Below are positions 20,886 to 31,890 of a stretch of 64,000 nucleotides of DNA, piece after piece. The position numbers were made by a program, and so were the translations under genes. The stretch spans positions 15,381,740 through 15,445,739 of the forward strand of contig NC_069099.1 of NCBI RefSeq assembly GCF_947172395.1. The letters are read 5' to 3'. Position 1 is the first letter of the stretch; every line of letters begins with the position of its first letter. The stretch comes from Bicyclus anynana. Taxonomy: Eukaryota > Arthropoda > Insecta > Lepidoptera > Nymphalidae. The notes beneath the pieces are model-generated. The model saw nothing but the letters and a program-made list of their open reading frames with translations. It did not search any database and was not told the DNA's origin.

Positions 20886-21779
20886 TACAAATATATTTAC
20901 AAGTAGGTATATTAAAATATTTTTTTTCATCTACTTAACCGAGATTGAAAAGTTTGTTTGGATCGAATAGGCTTTGAAACTACTGAACTGGTTTGAAAAA
21001 ATATTTCACTGTTATGAAGCTACATCGCCGAGTGCTTTACGTTATATTTTATTCCTTTACTAGCGGACGCCCGCGACTTCGTCCGCGTGAAAGTCGTTGT
21101 AAACTTTCAATTACCCCTACCTTACACTACCCCTACCCAACCCCTACCCTACCCTACCCTACCCTGCCCCTACCCTACTCATTAAGGCTGCACTTCTTTA
21201 TTCATTCCCCCCCCCCCCGCAACTCGCGTCGAGCGCAGTAACCTTTACACAAAAATAATCCATATAGCATGAATTAGTATTCACGCGCGATGGTTTAGCG
21301 TATTTCTTGTATAACTTTGGTGTTTCTTTACCGATTTTTATGATTATTTTTTTATTGAATAGGTAATAATGTCAACTTTTTTAGTTAGGGATGAGTGATG
21401 AGTGTTATAAACATAAGAGTAGACAAATATAATTAGAAAGCTTCGAACTGCTAAGCTATCGGGAGTTACACGTGTTATTGTGAGTCAACCATAAAAGATA
21501 GACATATATATTTTGTTGTGTTTTTATAGATAATTTTAAGGAGAAAATTTCCGTCATACACGATTTCTATGTAACTTTAACCATTAAGGCTGTACACGCG
21601 ACGGAAGCTTAAAAAATTGAGTAACTTCTCCCGTTTTCTCAACATTTCTCTTCACTGCTCTGCTCCTATTAATTGTAGCGTAATGAAAAGTATACTATAA
21701 CCTGCCCAGGAGTACGTAGAATAATTGTACCAAGTTTCGTTAAAATCCGTCGAGTAGTTTTTGTTTCTATAAAGAACAT

Positions 21780-21812
<33 letters not shown>

Positions 21813-23870
21813 AATTTTACTTTTTGCATTTTTGGCATCAGTATCGATCACTAATCACCCCCTGATAGTTATTTTGGAAATATATTTCATGTACAGAATT
21901 GACCTCTCTACAGATTTATTATAAGTATAGATATAGATTAAAGGCTCAAGGCTATTCTTATAAAAAAATATTTTTTTTTTACAAAAAAATTAAACCGACA
22001 ACAAAATCAGAAAACTAAAAACTGTAAAATTACATCTTATGTGCTAGCTTCTGATCACTTTGAAGGCGGTGCCAAGCCAGTGACTTTAATTAAAGCCGTC
22101 TCTGAAAGAACCACGGGAAAGAACTGTCTTTAAATCCTAGAACTTTACGATTTAATCGGCTTAAGTTAATGCATCACTGTGTTGGCACCGCATTCAAAGT
22201 GATCAGAAGGTAGCACATACGATGTTATTTTTCGCTTTTTAGTTTTGTGATTTTGAAGTCGGTTTAATTTTTTTGTAAAAAAGATTTTATTTTTCTGTTT
22301 TTAGTGTTTTATAGCATAATGAACGATAGCGCAACAGTACGGGAAATTTCGTTATTTTAATTTTAACACAAAATTACTTAACCGATTTTTATGAAAATTA
22401 AATGATACCATTCTGGAACTATACTTTTTCATGCAAAAAAAGAATTTTCAAAATCGATTAAGAAATGACGAAGTTATAATGTAACAAACATTAAAAAACA
22501 TACGCATCGAATTGAGAATCTCCTCCTTTATTGAAGTCGGTTAAAAAAAGAAATCCTGTATTTGCCTTCAAAATTGGTACTAGACTTAGAATATTGGTAG
22601 TAGCTTACTTATGGATAACGAGTTAAAGATTAACTTCTTATAATACTAGAGCAGTTATTTTTATAAGGCAATAAATACACTATGGGTCAATCTATGCAGC
22701 AATCTGGCAATTAACATAACAATTTTAATAAAAATCGGCAATTGTTTCGCTAATATTGATTCATTGGGGTCAGATGTTTTTAGGTTTTTGAAGTTATACT
22801 TTATATATAATATTTTGGTAATGATGTATCAGTAACTCATGCCAGGTTAAATCTCAAAAATCATATGTGAAATGTACAAATTCGTGCTAGGTAGTGTACA
22901 GAATTCTAGACGCGAAATTGTTTAGTCTTTCAACACTGAAGGTTAAAGGTGTTCTCTTTGATAACAAGTAATTTAATAAGCTGGCTTATTAAGTTTTGGA
23001 GTTCCGAGGGATTAGAAATTTCAGAAAGGCACCAGATGGTTTATTATTTATTAGGTAGAACGGGAGATTCCATATTAAATAAGCAAACTAATTAATTGTT
23101 ATGCCTCAGTCTGTTATTGAAGAAGGCTTGTTATTTATGAGATCAAAAGAATAAGGCATAACAATGCAGTAATGAGCTGTAACCTCGCTATATCTTTTTT
23201 TTTTATTCAGAAATAATACAATAAGGAACATAAACTAACTTATCCTAATAACTATACAAATCATGCCCACGTGGAATGGTGGCAAGAATACTGGCTGTAT
23301 TTCCGCGCTGGACAGTCAGGCGCAATTCTCTGCGCAAAAAATGAGCCAGCCCATATCTATATATTATTTTATAAAATGATATTACTGTTACGTATCTAAT
23401 ATTCATTCATTTTCTGAAAATTTTGAGAGAGAAAATATAGTGTCGAAATGGTTTTGATAAATACATCACAATCATAGACAGAGAAGTAAATAGACCGATA
23501 GAAAATATTCCTAGCATTCATTTAAAAAAAGATAACAATTTGTGAGTGGAGCTGTAAAGCAACGAGACTATGAGATCCGATATTTGGTGTCATGACGTGT
23601 AGCGTTTTTTCAGGCACAACGATGGTCCAAACTAGAATAAATGTATTGTAAGTACTATAAAGCAAATTACAAGTAGGTCACCAGTTAGTTCAAAATACAT
23701 ATATTATTGAATTCAGTGAAGTGTTGTCAAAATCGTACATTTTTTGACTTACAACACGCTGATTGGCTACTTTACTTTGACAGTTTTCTGGAACATAAAT
23801 TTAAAAATTATGTAGGCTTATTTTATACCTCATACAATCATCTTTTTTTCAAGATGTTATTTAATAGATA
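20886..23870 (+). repeat. Tandem unit 1 (2985 bp, with Helitron)
   Basis: Exactly 2985 bp offset to unit 2, with only scattered differences, for example in the CCCTA run and near 23220. Identical ORFs recur at this spacing (20722/23707, 20993/23978, 21669/24654), which shows recent duplication and not coding conservation. Confidence 0.96.
21060..21937 (-). mobile_element. H1 Helitron-like element, 878 bp
   Basis: On the minus strand it starts TCTATATCTATACTTATAAT and ends GGGCGTCCGCTAG, inserted exactly between A and T with no target duplication. Unit 0 has the uninterrupted site (18980/18981), which proves the boundaries. TC at the 5' end, CTRR at the 3' end, an AT target and a GC-rich hairpin next to the 3' end (GCGGAC...GTCCGC) are the Helitron hallmarks. 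The interior has a (CCCTA)n stretch near 21115-21180, a C run at 21208 and a (CAGA)n run at 21777-21811. There is no Rep/helicase coding sequence, so it is non-autonomous. Confidence 0.93.
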
Positions 23871-24764
23871 TACAAATATATTTACAAGTAGGTATATTAA
23901 AATATTTTTTTTCATCTACTTAACCGAGATTGAAAAGTTTGTTTGGATCGAATAGGCTTTGAAACTACTGAACTGGTTTGAAAAAATATTTCACTGTTAT
24001 GAAGCTACATCGCCGAGTGCTTTACGTTATATTTTATTCCTTTACTAGCGGACGCCCGCGACTTCGTCCGCGTGAAAGTCGTTGTAAACTTTCAATTACC
24101 CCTACCTTACACTACCCCTACCCAACCCCTACCCTACCCTACCATACCCTGCCCCTACCCTACTCATTAAGGCTGCACTTCTTTATTCATTCCCCCCCCC
24201 CCCGCAACTCGCGTCGAGCGCGGTAACCTTTACACAAAAATAATCCATATAGCATGAATTAGTATTCACGCGCGATGGTTTAGCGTATTTCTTGTATAAC
24301 TTTGGTGTTTCTTTACCGATTTTTATGATTATTTTTTTATTGAATAGGTAATAATGTCAACTTTTTTAGTTAGGGATGAGTGATGAGTGTTATAAACATA
24401 AGAGTAGACAAATATAATTAGAAAGCTTCGAACTGCTAAGCTATCGGGAGTTACACGTGTTATTGTGAGTCAACCATAAAAGATAGACATATATATTTTG
24501 TTGTGTTTTTATAGATAATTTTAAGGAGAAAATTTCCGTCATACACGATTTCTATGTAACTTTAACCATTAAGGCTGTACACGCGACGGAAGCTTAAAAA
24601 ATTGAGTAACTTCTCCCGTTTTCTCAACATTTCTCTTCACTGCTCTGCTCCTATTAATTGTAGCGTAATGAAAAGTATACTATAACCTGCCCAGGAGTAC
24701 GTAGAATAATTGTACCAAGTTTCGTTAAAATCCGTCGAGTAGTTTTTGTTTCTATAAAGAACAT

Positions 24765-24797
<33 letters not shown>

Positions 24798-26553
24798 AAT
24801 TTTACTTTTTGCATTTTTGGCATCAGTATCGATCACTAATCACCCCCTGATAGTTATTTTGGAAATATATTTCATGTACAGAATTGACCTCTCTACAGAT
24901 TTATTATAAGTATAGATATAGATTAAAGGCTCAAGGCTATTCTTATAAAAAAATATTTTTTTTTTACAAAAAAATTAAACCGACAACAAAATCAGAAAAC
25001 TAAAAACTGTAAAATTACATCTTATGTGCTAGCTTCTGATCACTTTGAAGGCGGTGCCAAGCCAGTGACTTTAATTAAAGCCGTCTCTGAAAGAACCACG
25101 GGAAAGAACTGTCTTTAAATCCTAGAACTTTACGATTTAATCGGCTTAAGTTAATGCATCACTGTGTTGGCACCGCATTCAAAGTGATCAGAAGGTAGCA
25201 CATACGATGTTATTTTTCGCTTTTTAGTTTTGTGATTTTGAAGTCGGTTTAATTTTTTTGTAAAAAAGATTTTATTTTTCTGTTTTTAGTGTTTTATAGC
25301 ATAATGAACGATAGCGCAACAGTACGGGAAATTTCGTTATTTTAATTTTAACACAAAATTACTTAACCGATTTTTATGAAAATTAAATGATACCATTCTG
25401 GAACTATACTTTTTCATGCAAAAAAAGAATTTTCAAAATCGATTAAGAAATGACGAAGTTATAATGTAACAAACATTAAAAAACATACGCATCGAATTGA
25501 GAATCTCCTCCTTTATTGAAGTCGGTTAAAAAAAGAAATCCTGTATTTGCCTTCAAAATTGGTACTAGACTTAGAATATTGGTAGTAGCTTACTTATGGA
25601 TAACGAGTTAAAGATTAACTTCTTATAATACTAGAGCAGTTATTTTTATAAGGCAATAAATACACTATGGGTCAATCTATGCAGCAATCTGGCAATTAAC
25701 ATAACAATTTTAATAAAAATCGGCAATTGTTTCGCTAATATTGATTCATTGGGGTCAGATGTTTTTAGGTTTTTGAAGTTATACTTTATATATAATATTT
25801 TGGTAATGATGTATCAGTAACTCATGCCAGGTTAAATCTCAAAAATCATATGTGAAATGTACAAATTCGTGCTAGGTAGTGTACAGAATTCTAGACGCGA
25901 AATTGTTTAGTCTTTCAACACTGAAGGTTAAAGGTGTTCTCTTTGATAACAAGTAATTTAATAAGCTGGCTTATTAAGTTTTGGAGTTCCGAGGGATTAG
26001 AAATTTCAGAAAGGCACCAGATGGTTTATTATTTATTAGGTAGAACGGGAGATTCCATATTAAATAAGCAAACTAATTAATTGTTATGCCTCAGTCTGTT
26101 ATTGAAGAAGGCTTGTTATTTATGAGATCAAAAGAATAAGGCATAACAATGCAGTAATGAACTGTAACCTCGCTATATCTTTTTTTTATTCAGAAATAAT
26201 ACAATAGGGAACTTAAACTAACTTATCCTAATAACTATACAAATCATGCCCACGTGGAAAGATCCGATATTTGGTGTCATGACGTGTAGTGTTTTTCAGG
26301 CACAACCAAACTAGAATAAATTTATTGTAAGTACTATAAAGCAAATTACGAGTAGGTAACCAGTTAGTTCAAAATACATATATTATTGAATTCAGCGAAG
26401 TGTTGTCAAAATCGTACATTTTTTGACTTACAACAGCACGCTGATTGGATACTTGACAGTTTTCTGGAACATAAATTTAAAAATTATGTAGGCTTATTTT
26501 ATACCTCATACAATCATTTTTTTCCAACATCTTATTTAATGTTATTTAATAGA
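23871..26553 (+). repeat. Tandem unit 2 (with Helitron and a ~300-bp deletion)
   Basis: Follows unit 1 with the same content to 26258 ('cacgtggaa'). It then jumps to 'agatccgatatttgg', losing the segment equivalent to 23271-23570. The last 290 bp are more diverged, as expected for the original right edge of the duplicated region. It ends at 'ttatttaatag'. Confidence 0.93.
24045..24922 (-). mobile_element. H1 Helitron-like element, duplicated copy
   Basis: Second copy, 2985 bp from the first, carried along by the tandem duplication and not by independent transposition. The flanking unit sequence and insertion point are the same. Minor changes include one base in the CCCTA run. Confidence 0.93.
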
Positions 26554-26580
26554 CAAATTAAATAATTTTTATTTAATTTG

Positions 26581-26980
26581 AATTGGGATAAAAAGTGTTA
26601 GTCACGTTGCATGTGTGAACTGTGTCACATGACCAAATGTTTCGTCTCTTGTAAGCTACAGATAAAAAATCTCTAATTATTCTCATATATAATAATCTAT
26701 ATCATAACCATCAAACATATTTCATACTCTATCGTTACAACTGTCAAGTAGCCAATTAGTTGTCTACTTCCTTTACTGTCTACGATTATAATATCATTAT
26801 GACGAGGCACGTGCAAATTGATCGACAGGCATATTACCTACTAACATCTGTTTGGAGTCAAACAATGCAATTTATCATTAAGTTAATTTGATTAATAATA
26901 ATACAGTGATTTATATGATTTATGTTCATTGTTTAAATATATTGGTTAATAAGCATATGTGATTAAAGACCAATATAATG
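26581..26980. other. AT-rich right flank of the duplication
   Basis: A 10-bp stem (caaattaaat / atttaatttg, 26554-26580) lies at the boundary. 'aactgtcaagtagccaatt' (26739-26757) is the near complement of 'gattggatacttgacagtt' (26448-26466), a possible terminal repeat pair. No gene. Confidence 0.4.
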
Positions 26981-27116
26981 TGCTTAGTCTTAATCTCACT
27001 TGATGGTGAGTGATGATGCAATCTAAGATGGAAGCGGACGAACTTGTTGGACGGAAGCTGAAAAATCCACACCCGTTTCGGTTTCTACACGACATTGTAC
27101 CTGAACCAATGATAAT

Positions 27117-27212
27117 TTTATACTATAGATCGATTATGTCCCTACAAAAACACCGCAAAAAGTGATTAGAACAATGCTGAGGGCACACATGCACAATTTT
27201 GTGCATGTGTGC
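27117..27212. repeat. 94-bp insertion with 14-bp perfect palindrome
   Basis: Interrupts SINE-B between 'gtacctgaac' and 'gctaaatcgc'. At its right end gcacacatgcacaa (27183-27196) pairs with ttgtgcatgtgtgc (27199-27212) around a 2-nt loop. The origin is unknown. Confidence 0.7.
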
Positions 27213-27291
27213 TAAATCGCGTGGCGATACGCCTTTGCCGGTAAGGTGGTAACTAGCCATGACCGAAGCCTCCCACAGCCAGACCTGTACC

Positions 27292-27754
27292 AATGGGGAT
27301 GATGACTAGGTTTGAATATATTGATTTTTTGATACATTCGGGTAAATAGGGTCAATGTTAACTAATTTATACATAAAAACCAAGATTGTCCTGATATTTG
27401 CAAAATAAATGAGATTATAAAATTCATACGTTTTTAGCTTCCTTACATTAAATGTAACATTTTTTAATAAATGAACTATAAACATAAACGCACTAATAAC
27501 AAAGATATTAGTAATTTTGTTTGAACGCACACACAAATCTAACGATCATTACATTACCTACGACGTCATTAGTTCGTGCCATTTTGTATGGGGCGTTTTT
27601 CAGGAATCCACGGCAGCGCCGCAAATTGGACCCTTTAAATCCCTGTAGCTCCGAAAGTAATGATCGCAGATACCCTGTTACTTTTACAAAATTGCTTTGC
27701 TATTGGCATACTCTTATTTTATATACAATTTAAAAAACTGTCATCATCCCTATT
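27292..27754. mobile_element. TIR element (AATGGGGATGATGAC ends)
   Basis: Bounded by aatggggatgatgac (27292) and gtcatcatccctatt (ending 27754), a 15-bp terminal inverted repeat with one mismatch. A second copy lies at 40068-40562. The interior has 'ccattttgtatggggcgttt' and 'aaatccctgtagctccgaaa'. Small ORFs (70-89 codons) lack domains. It is inserted in SINE-B. The superfamily is not assignable because no clean target duplication is seen. Confidence 0.8.
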
Positions 27755-27811
27755 AAGAAAACCCCAATCCGCCCAGCCAGGGTTGAACACAGAACCTCCG
27801 TCTTGTAAATC

Positions 27812-28053
27812 TTTTTTCCAAATTTCCAAATTTGTTGGCTGGTGGGAGGCTTCGGCCGTGGCTAGTTACCACCCTACCGACAAAGACGTACCGCCAAGCG
27901 ATTTAGCGTTCCGTTACGATGCCGTGTAGAAACCGAAAGGGGTGTGGATTTTCATCCTCCTCCTAACAAGTTAGCCCGCTTCCATCTTAGACTGCATCAT
28001 CACTTATCCGGTGAGATTGTAGTCAAGGGCTAACTTGTAAACAATAAAAAAAA
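27812..28053 (+). repeat. SINE-B copy nested in the older SINE-B
   Basis: 5'-truncated; starts near 'ttggctggtgggaggcttcg' and ends 'acttgtaaacaataaaaaaa'. AAATC borders it on both sides (27807-27811 and 28052-28056), a plausible short target duplication. Confidence 0.88.
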
Positions 28054-28290
28054 ATCCACCGCGCATACCACTGCGTCATGGAGGACGCAGCTTACCACAA
28101 GAGCAACAAGCAGTATTTCATAGTATTAGTAGGATTGTATTAAAAGCTTTTGTGGGTCACAGAGTCATAGCGCTATGTATGTGTTCCTATGAATCACTAA
28201 CTCGCGTCACAATTCACACGTTTAATTCCCGAAGGATTTTAGTTTCATATATGAGTAAAGCATGGTGCACACTGCACTCACACAATATTA

Positions 28291-28614
28291 AACACTATAT
28301 TTTAGTTAGACTTAAATATGAGATTTATTGCGTTCGGCTGGCTTTGTAGTGCTTAGTTGGGATGTTCATTATCATTATCAACCCATATTCGGCTCACTGC
28401 TGAGCCGAGTCTCCTCTCAGAATGAGAGGGGTTAGGCCACCACGCTAGCCCAATGCATATTGGACTTCACACACGCTGAGAATTAGGAAAATTCTCTGGT
28501 ATGTCTGGTATGGTAGGTTTCCTCACAATATTTTCCTTCACCGTTTGAGACAACACTATATTTTAGTTAGATTTAAATAGAAGATTTATTGCGTTCGGCT
28601 CGCTTTGTAGTATT
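28291..28614. repeat. 63-bp direct repeats flanking a SINE-A
   Basis: 28291-28353 and 28552-28614 are about 90% alike ('aacactatattttagttaga', 'tttattgcgttcggct'). They lie directly on either side of the SINE-A piece at 28366-28551. Confidence 0.85.
28366..28551 (-). repeat. SINE-A copy, head missing
   Basis: Minus strand body from 'gtctcaaacggtgaaggaaa' to the 'gttgataatgataatg' tail. It is 5'-truncated before the tRNA-like head. Confidence 0.88.
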
Positions 28615-28731
28615 TGGAATGCTGGTGGAGTAAAACCACGTGTCTCGACGAACACGTAAAGACAGTGATTGTTTCCAATACCTACTATCATTGTTGACAA
28701 TAATAATATTTCGCAGTCAGAGTCAGAGTGA

Positions 28732-28995
28732 GCCGTGATAGCCCAGTGGATATGACCTCCAGCTCCAACTTTTCAGTCGTGTGCATTTTAAGAAATTAAA
28801 TATCACGTGTCTCAATCGGTAAAGGAAAACATTGTGAGGAAACCTGCATACCAGAGAATTATCTTCATTCACTGCGTGTGTGAAGTCTGCCAATCCGCAT
28901 TGGGCCAGCGTGGTAGACTATTCGCCTTACCCCTCTCATTCTGAGAGGAGACTCGAGCTCAGCAGTGAGCCGAATATGGGTTGATGACGACGATA
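28732..28995 (+). repeat. SINE-A copy with B box deleted
   Basis: Head 'gccgtgatagcccagtggat' is intact, but the segment with the B box is missing between 'gacctcc' and 'agctccaac'. It is therefore probably not transcribable by Pol III. The tail ends at 'ggttgatgacgacga'. Confidence 0.9.
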
Positions 28996-28997
28996 AT

Positions 28998-29630
28998 ATT
29001 TCACCAAGCTGCTCTAATTATAATAGCTTCATATCTTTTGTCGTATTACCAGAAAGTCCTGGCCTAATGTAATATACTGTTTGTCCCGTAATTAACGGAT
29101 TAAACGCAAACGGTAGATACACCATAGTAGGCAGATATTACAATACATTTTGAAGAAAAATATTTGGAATGTGCACACTTAAAAAATTTTTCGTGTATTG
29201 AAAAATCAGATGTATTCGACTCTTGAACCAGCAGTTAAGCGAAAGCTTCTTTTGGTATTTTTCGAAGCTTTTTGCTATACGACCATTGAGTGAAACCACA
29301 TCGGAACAATAGTTGATTCAATACTCCACATGGCGGTAATCTCGTGACCAAGGTCGAAGTATTTTGATACTTTTTAATAATGAATTATTAATTTGAAAAA
29401 TAGTATGTGCACAGCCTTATCTCTATTTGGCTCGCTTCCAGCTCACCCGGACAATACTCATATATAAATTACTATTCTGAATGCATTGCTAGGAACGATG
29501 CCATCTACGTAACTCATAAAAAGATTATTTTATAGGAACATTCGGTATTTCTGCGAGAGATTATGGAAGGCTTTGATGGAACTTTGGAATGACCCAAGGA
29601 CTACAACTATCTTGATTTTTTTTAAACAAT
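28998..29630. other. No gene seen
   Basis: 29075-29400 has 'ttaacggattaaacgcaaac' and similar wording that may be an old dispersed repeat, but no second copy exists in the window. Confidence 0.35.
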
Positions 29631-29631
29631 C

Positions 29632-29794
29632 TTTTTTTTGTTTTATTCTTTACAAGTTAACCCTTAACTATAATCTCACCTGATGGTAAGTGATGATGCA
29701 ATCTAAAATGAAAGCGGGCTAATTCCACACCCCTTTCGGTTTCTACACGAAATCTTATCGGAACGTTAATCGCTTGGCGGTACGTCTTTGTCAA
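29632..29794 (-). repeat. SINE-B copy with internal deletion
   Basis: A normal 3' half (right to left) is joined from 'gcggtacgtctttg' straight to the terminal 'tcaaaa'. The head and B box are lost. Confidence 0.85.
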
Positions 29795-29861
29795 AATCTG
29801 TTACGTCCTTATTGAACATAGTATTGCATATTCAGATTAGACTATTGGTGCTTAGACTATT

Positions 29862-29980
29862 TGGGTACGGTTTGACTATTTGGGTACGGTTTCCGAGATC
29901 CTAGATTCGGCTGGCTAGGCTGAAAAGCTTTGAGCTTTTATTTCTTCTAAGAAAATTTTCAGTAAAAATTGTCTTGTAAG
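29862..29980 (+). repeat. SINE-D-like fragment
   Basis: 'ttccgagatcctagattcgg' and 'aagaaaattttcagtaaaaa' resemble SINE-D. 'ctatttgggtacggttt' is duplicated at its start. Confidence 0.45.
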
Positions 29981-30011
29981 TTGACTTATATTTAATTCAG
30001 CACTGAAGGTC

Positions 30012-30223
30012 TAGTGGCAGTTTGATACTGGGACGATCAAGTTAACGTAAACGTGAATTTCTAAGAAATTGAAACAGCGCCATCTAACTAACAACTTACT
30101 ATTAAGGAACAACTATTAAACAACAACTATTAAGGAATTGATCACAGCTGTAACAATTCCATATAAATTCGCGTTTACGTTAACGCGATAGTAACAGTAT
30201 GAAAACATTGAAAACTCCCACTA
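30012..30223. mobile_element. MITE with TA target duplication
   Basis: Element 30014-30221 (208 bp) between two TA dinucleotides. Ends are GTGGCAGTTT and, complemented, GTGGGAGTTT. The subterminal 'gttaacgtaaacg.gaatt' is present on both arms. The TA duplication suggests a Tc1/mariner-type mobiliser (inference). It is non-coding. Confidence 0.8.
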
Positions 30224-31165
30224 GGCACCGCTTTTCACTTGTTCGATTCAAAGGTCAATTTTCTAGATGGTCGATCTTAGATCGGTAGTCATTTAGGTGT
30301 AGGTGTGTAGGTTTCGATTCAAACTTTAAATTATAGTTAGTTATAATTTATTTGTTTATGTATTTATTTTATATATTAAGTATTAAATAATACGCATTTG
30401 CATTTCTTCCACCCTTAGCTTCCCCAAACGTAAGTGATGAAAAGATTATTCTTTGAAGATCTTTAGCGAAAATCTGTGTGAGAGTGTCTGACAGCTAAAG
30501 ACATTGTTCCTCAAGATATAAAGAAAATATAAAAAAAAGTCTGTCTCTAATTCTTTGTGAATAGTTATATATATCAAAATCTTCATAAAAAGGAAACTAA
30601 AACAGACTCTAATAAAATAATCAAAACAAATAAAACAAGCTACTTAAGTAAAATATACATTTACATACAACATGCTTATAAATATATATTATAACAGAAT
30701 TTATAGTCCGATCCTAAATAAATATTTGTACCTAAAGGTGCCATCTCATGGCATTAAGAAATACGAACAGCGGCGAACACAAATCTCTCTGTTCATAGAA
30801 ACACAGGATATTATATTAGTATAGTCGTTACATGACGTTTACATGCTTGGAAAGATACGACGATAGTTTACAAGCGAGTGAACGGAGTGTTTTGCTTGGG
30901 TTATGAGAGCTTGCCAAGCTAGAGTAGGTTTTTGGTTGAGATTAAAATGAAACTTACGAAAAACGCTTGTGATGTCTTTACACGTTGGCGTGCTATTTAG
31001 TGTTGCTCGTAGATAATGTAATTTATGTAGGTATGTGACAGATTTTAAAGCGGTTTTTATCAATATAGTGAACAAAGAAGAAAATATTTGTATTTAATGT
31101 CGTTTTTCCTGCGGGCAAACTATATTATATGTGTCGTTGAGACTTTTTATTCGTATTTGCTATTA
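30224..31165. other. No gene seen
   Basis: A 78-codon ORF at 30839-31075 (minus) has no recognisable domain. The remainder is AT-rich. Confidence 0.4.
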
Positions 31166-31169
31166 TAAT

Positions 31170-31235
31170 GCGAAAAAAAAAACATACGCGTCGAATCAAG
31201 AACCTCCTCCTTTTTTTTGAATTCGGTTGAAAATA
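31170..31235 (+). repeat. 3' end fragment of the GTCGGTT element
   Basis: 'acatacgcgtcgaatcaaga' and 'cctcctcc...gaattcggtt' match the tail at 19505-19567. Confidence 0.6.
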
Positions 31236-31689
31236 AATGTCACTAACAAGTTGTCATGGAAACGAACGATATCACAGTACGGTAACTTTACAGAATGCAG
31301 GATCTGAGCAGCTCGCGGATTTTAGAGCCATGAAAAGACACCCTAACAAGGATGTACAGATAAAAGCAAGACAGAGCGACGCCGCAGTTATAGAGTATTC
31401 CCGATAGTAAACATATATGTGATACATGCTCGCTACTCGGGCCAGCGGCCAAATACAGACTACAAATATAACGGAAAGCCGATTTGTTTCAAATAAAATA
31501 TTTACTCGACAAACTTGAAAATATGACAAAAATATATATACATCTTCTAAAATGGCAGATACATTTAGGCTTAAATTGTTATTTATTTATTTAAAAAAAA
31601 TTCTAATTTTATTTTGTTTTATTTTATTTTTTACTTTCGATGTTTTTTGGAAAGAAGTTACATTAAAGAAAACAGACAGAAATTGTCAC

Positions 31690-31766
31690 GTAACGAAAAA
31701 GCGTTAAACACTTGTAAAAGCGTCCATAAAGGTTGTATTTGAAATAAATTAATTTTGACTTCGACT
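31690..31766 (+). repeat. LINE-L tail fragment
   Basis: 'aacacttgtaaaagcg', then 'tttgaaataaattaattttg' as in the other LINE-L ends. Confidence 0.5.
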
Positions 31767-31890
31767 TTGTATGTACTCCTAAGTTAGTGTGTGTTTTTTT
31801 TTGTGGTATACATACATGTCAACAGTACACTACTAATTACACACACAGCAATAATTATATTAACAAAATCCACATTAACGCGAGCAAGGA

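Larger units (their letters stand above)
26981..28088 (-). repeat. SINE-B copy broken by three insertions
   Basis: Pieces in order on the + strand: 26981-27116, 27211-27291, 27755-27811, 28054-28088. Together they rebuild one SINE-B, head on the right ('accgcgcataccactgcg'). The interrupting units are 27117-27210, 27292-27754 and 27812-28053. Confidence 0.88.

Noticed and set aside
21115..21180. CCCTA-rich run, possible telomeric repeat
   Set aside because: Lepidopteran telomeres are TTAGG. This is a GGGTA-type tract inside a Helitron and also occurs at 39820 and 57640.
20722..23955. Identical 82-codon ORFs repeated at 2985-bp spacing, suggesting a duplicated gene
   Set aside because: They sit in the non-coding tandem unit, are AT-driven in composition, and identity is explained by recent duplication of the whole unit.
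18807..26553. Tandem duplication as pure assembly artefact
   Set aside because: Not fully excluded, but the Helitron-free first unit, the private deletion in the last unit and scattered differences favour a real structure. Long reads would decide.
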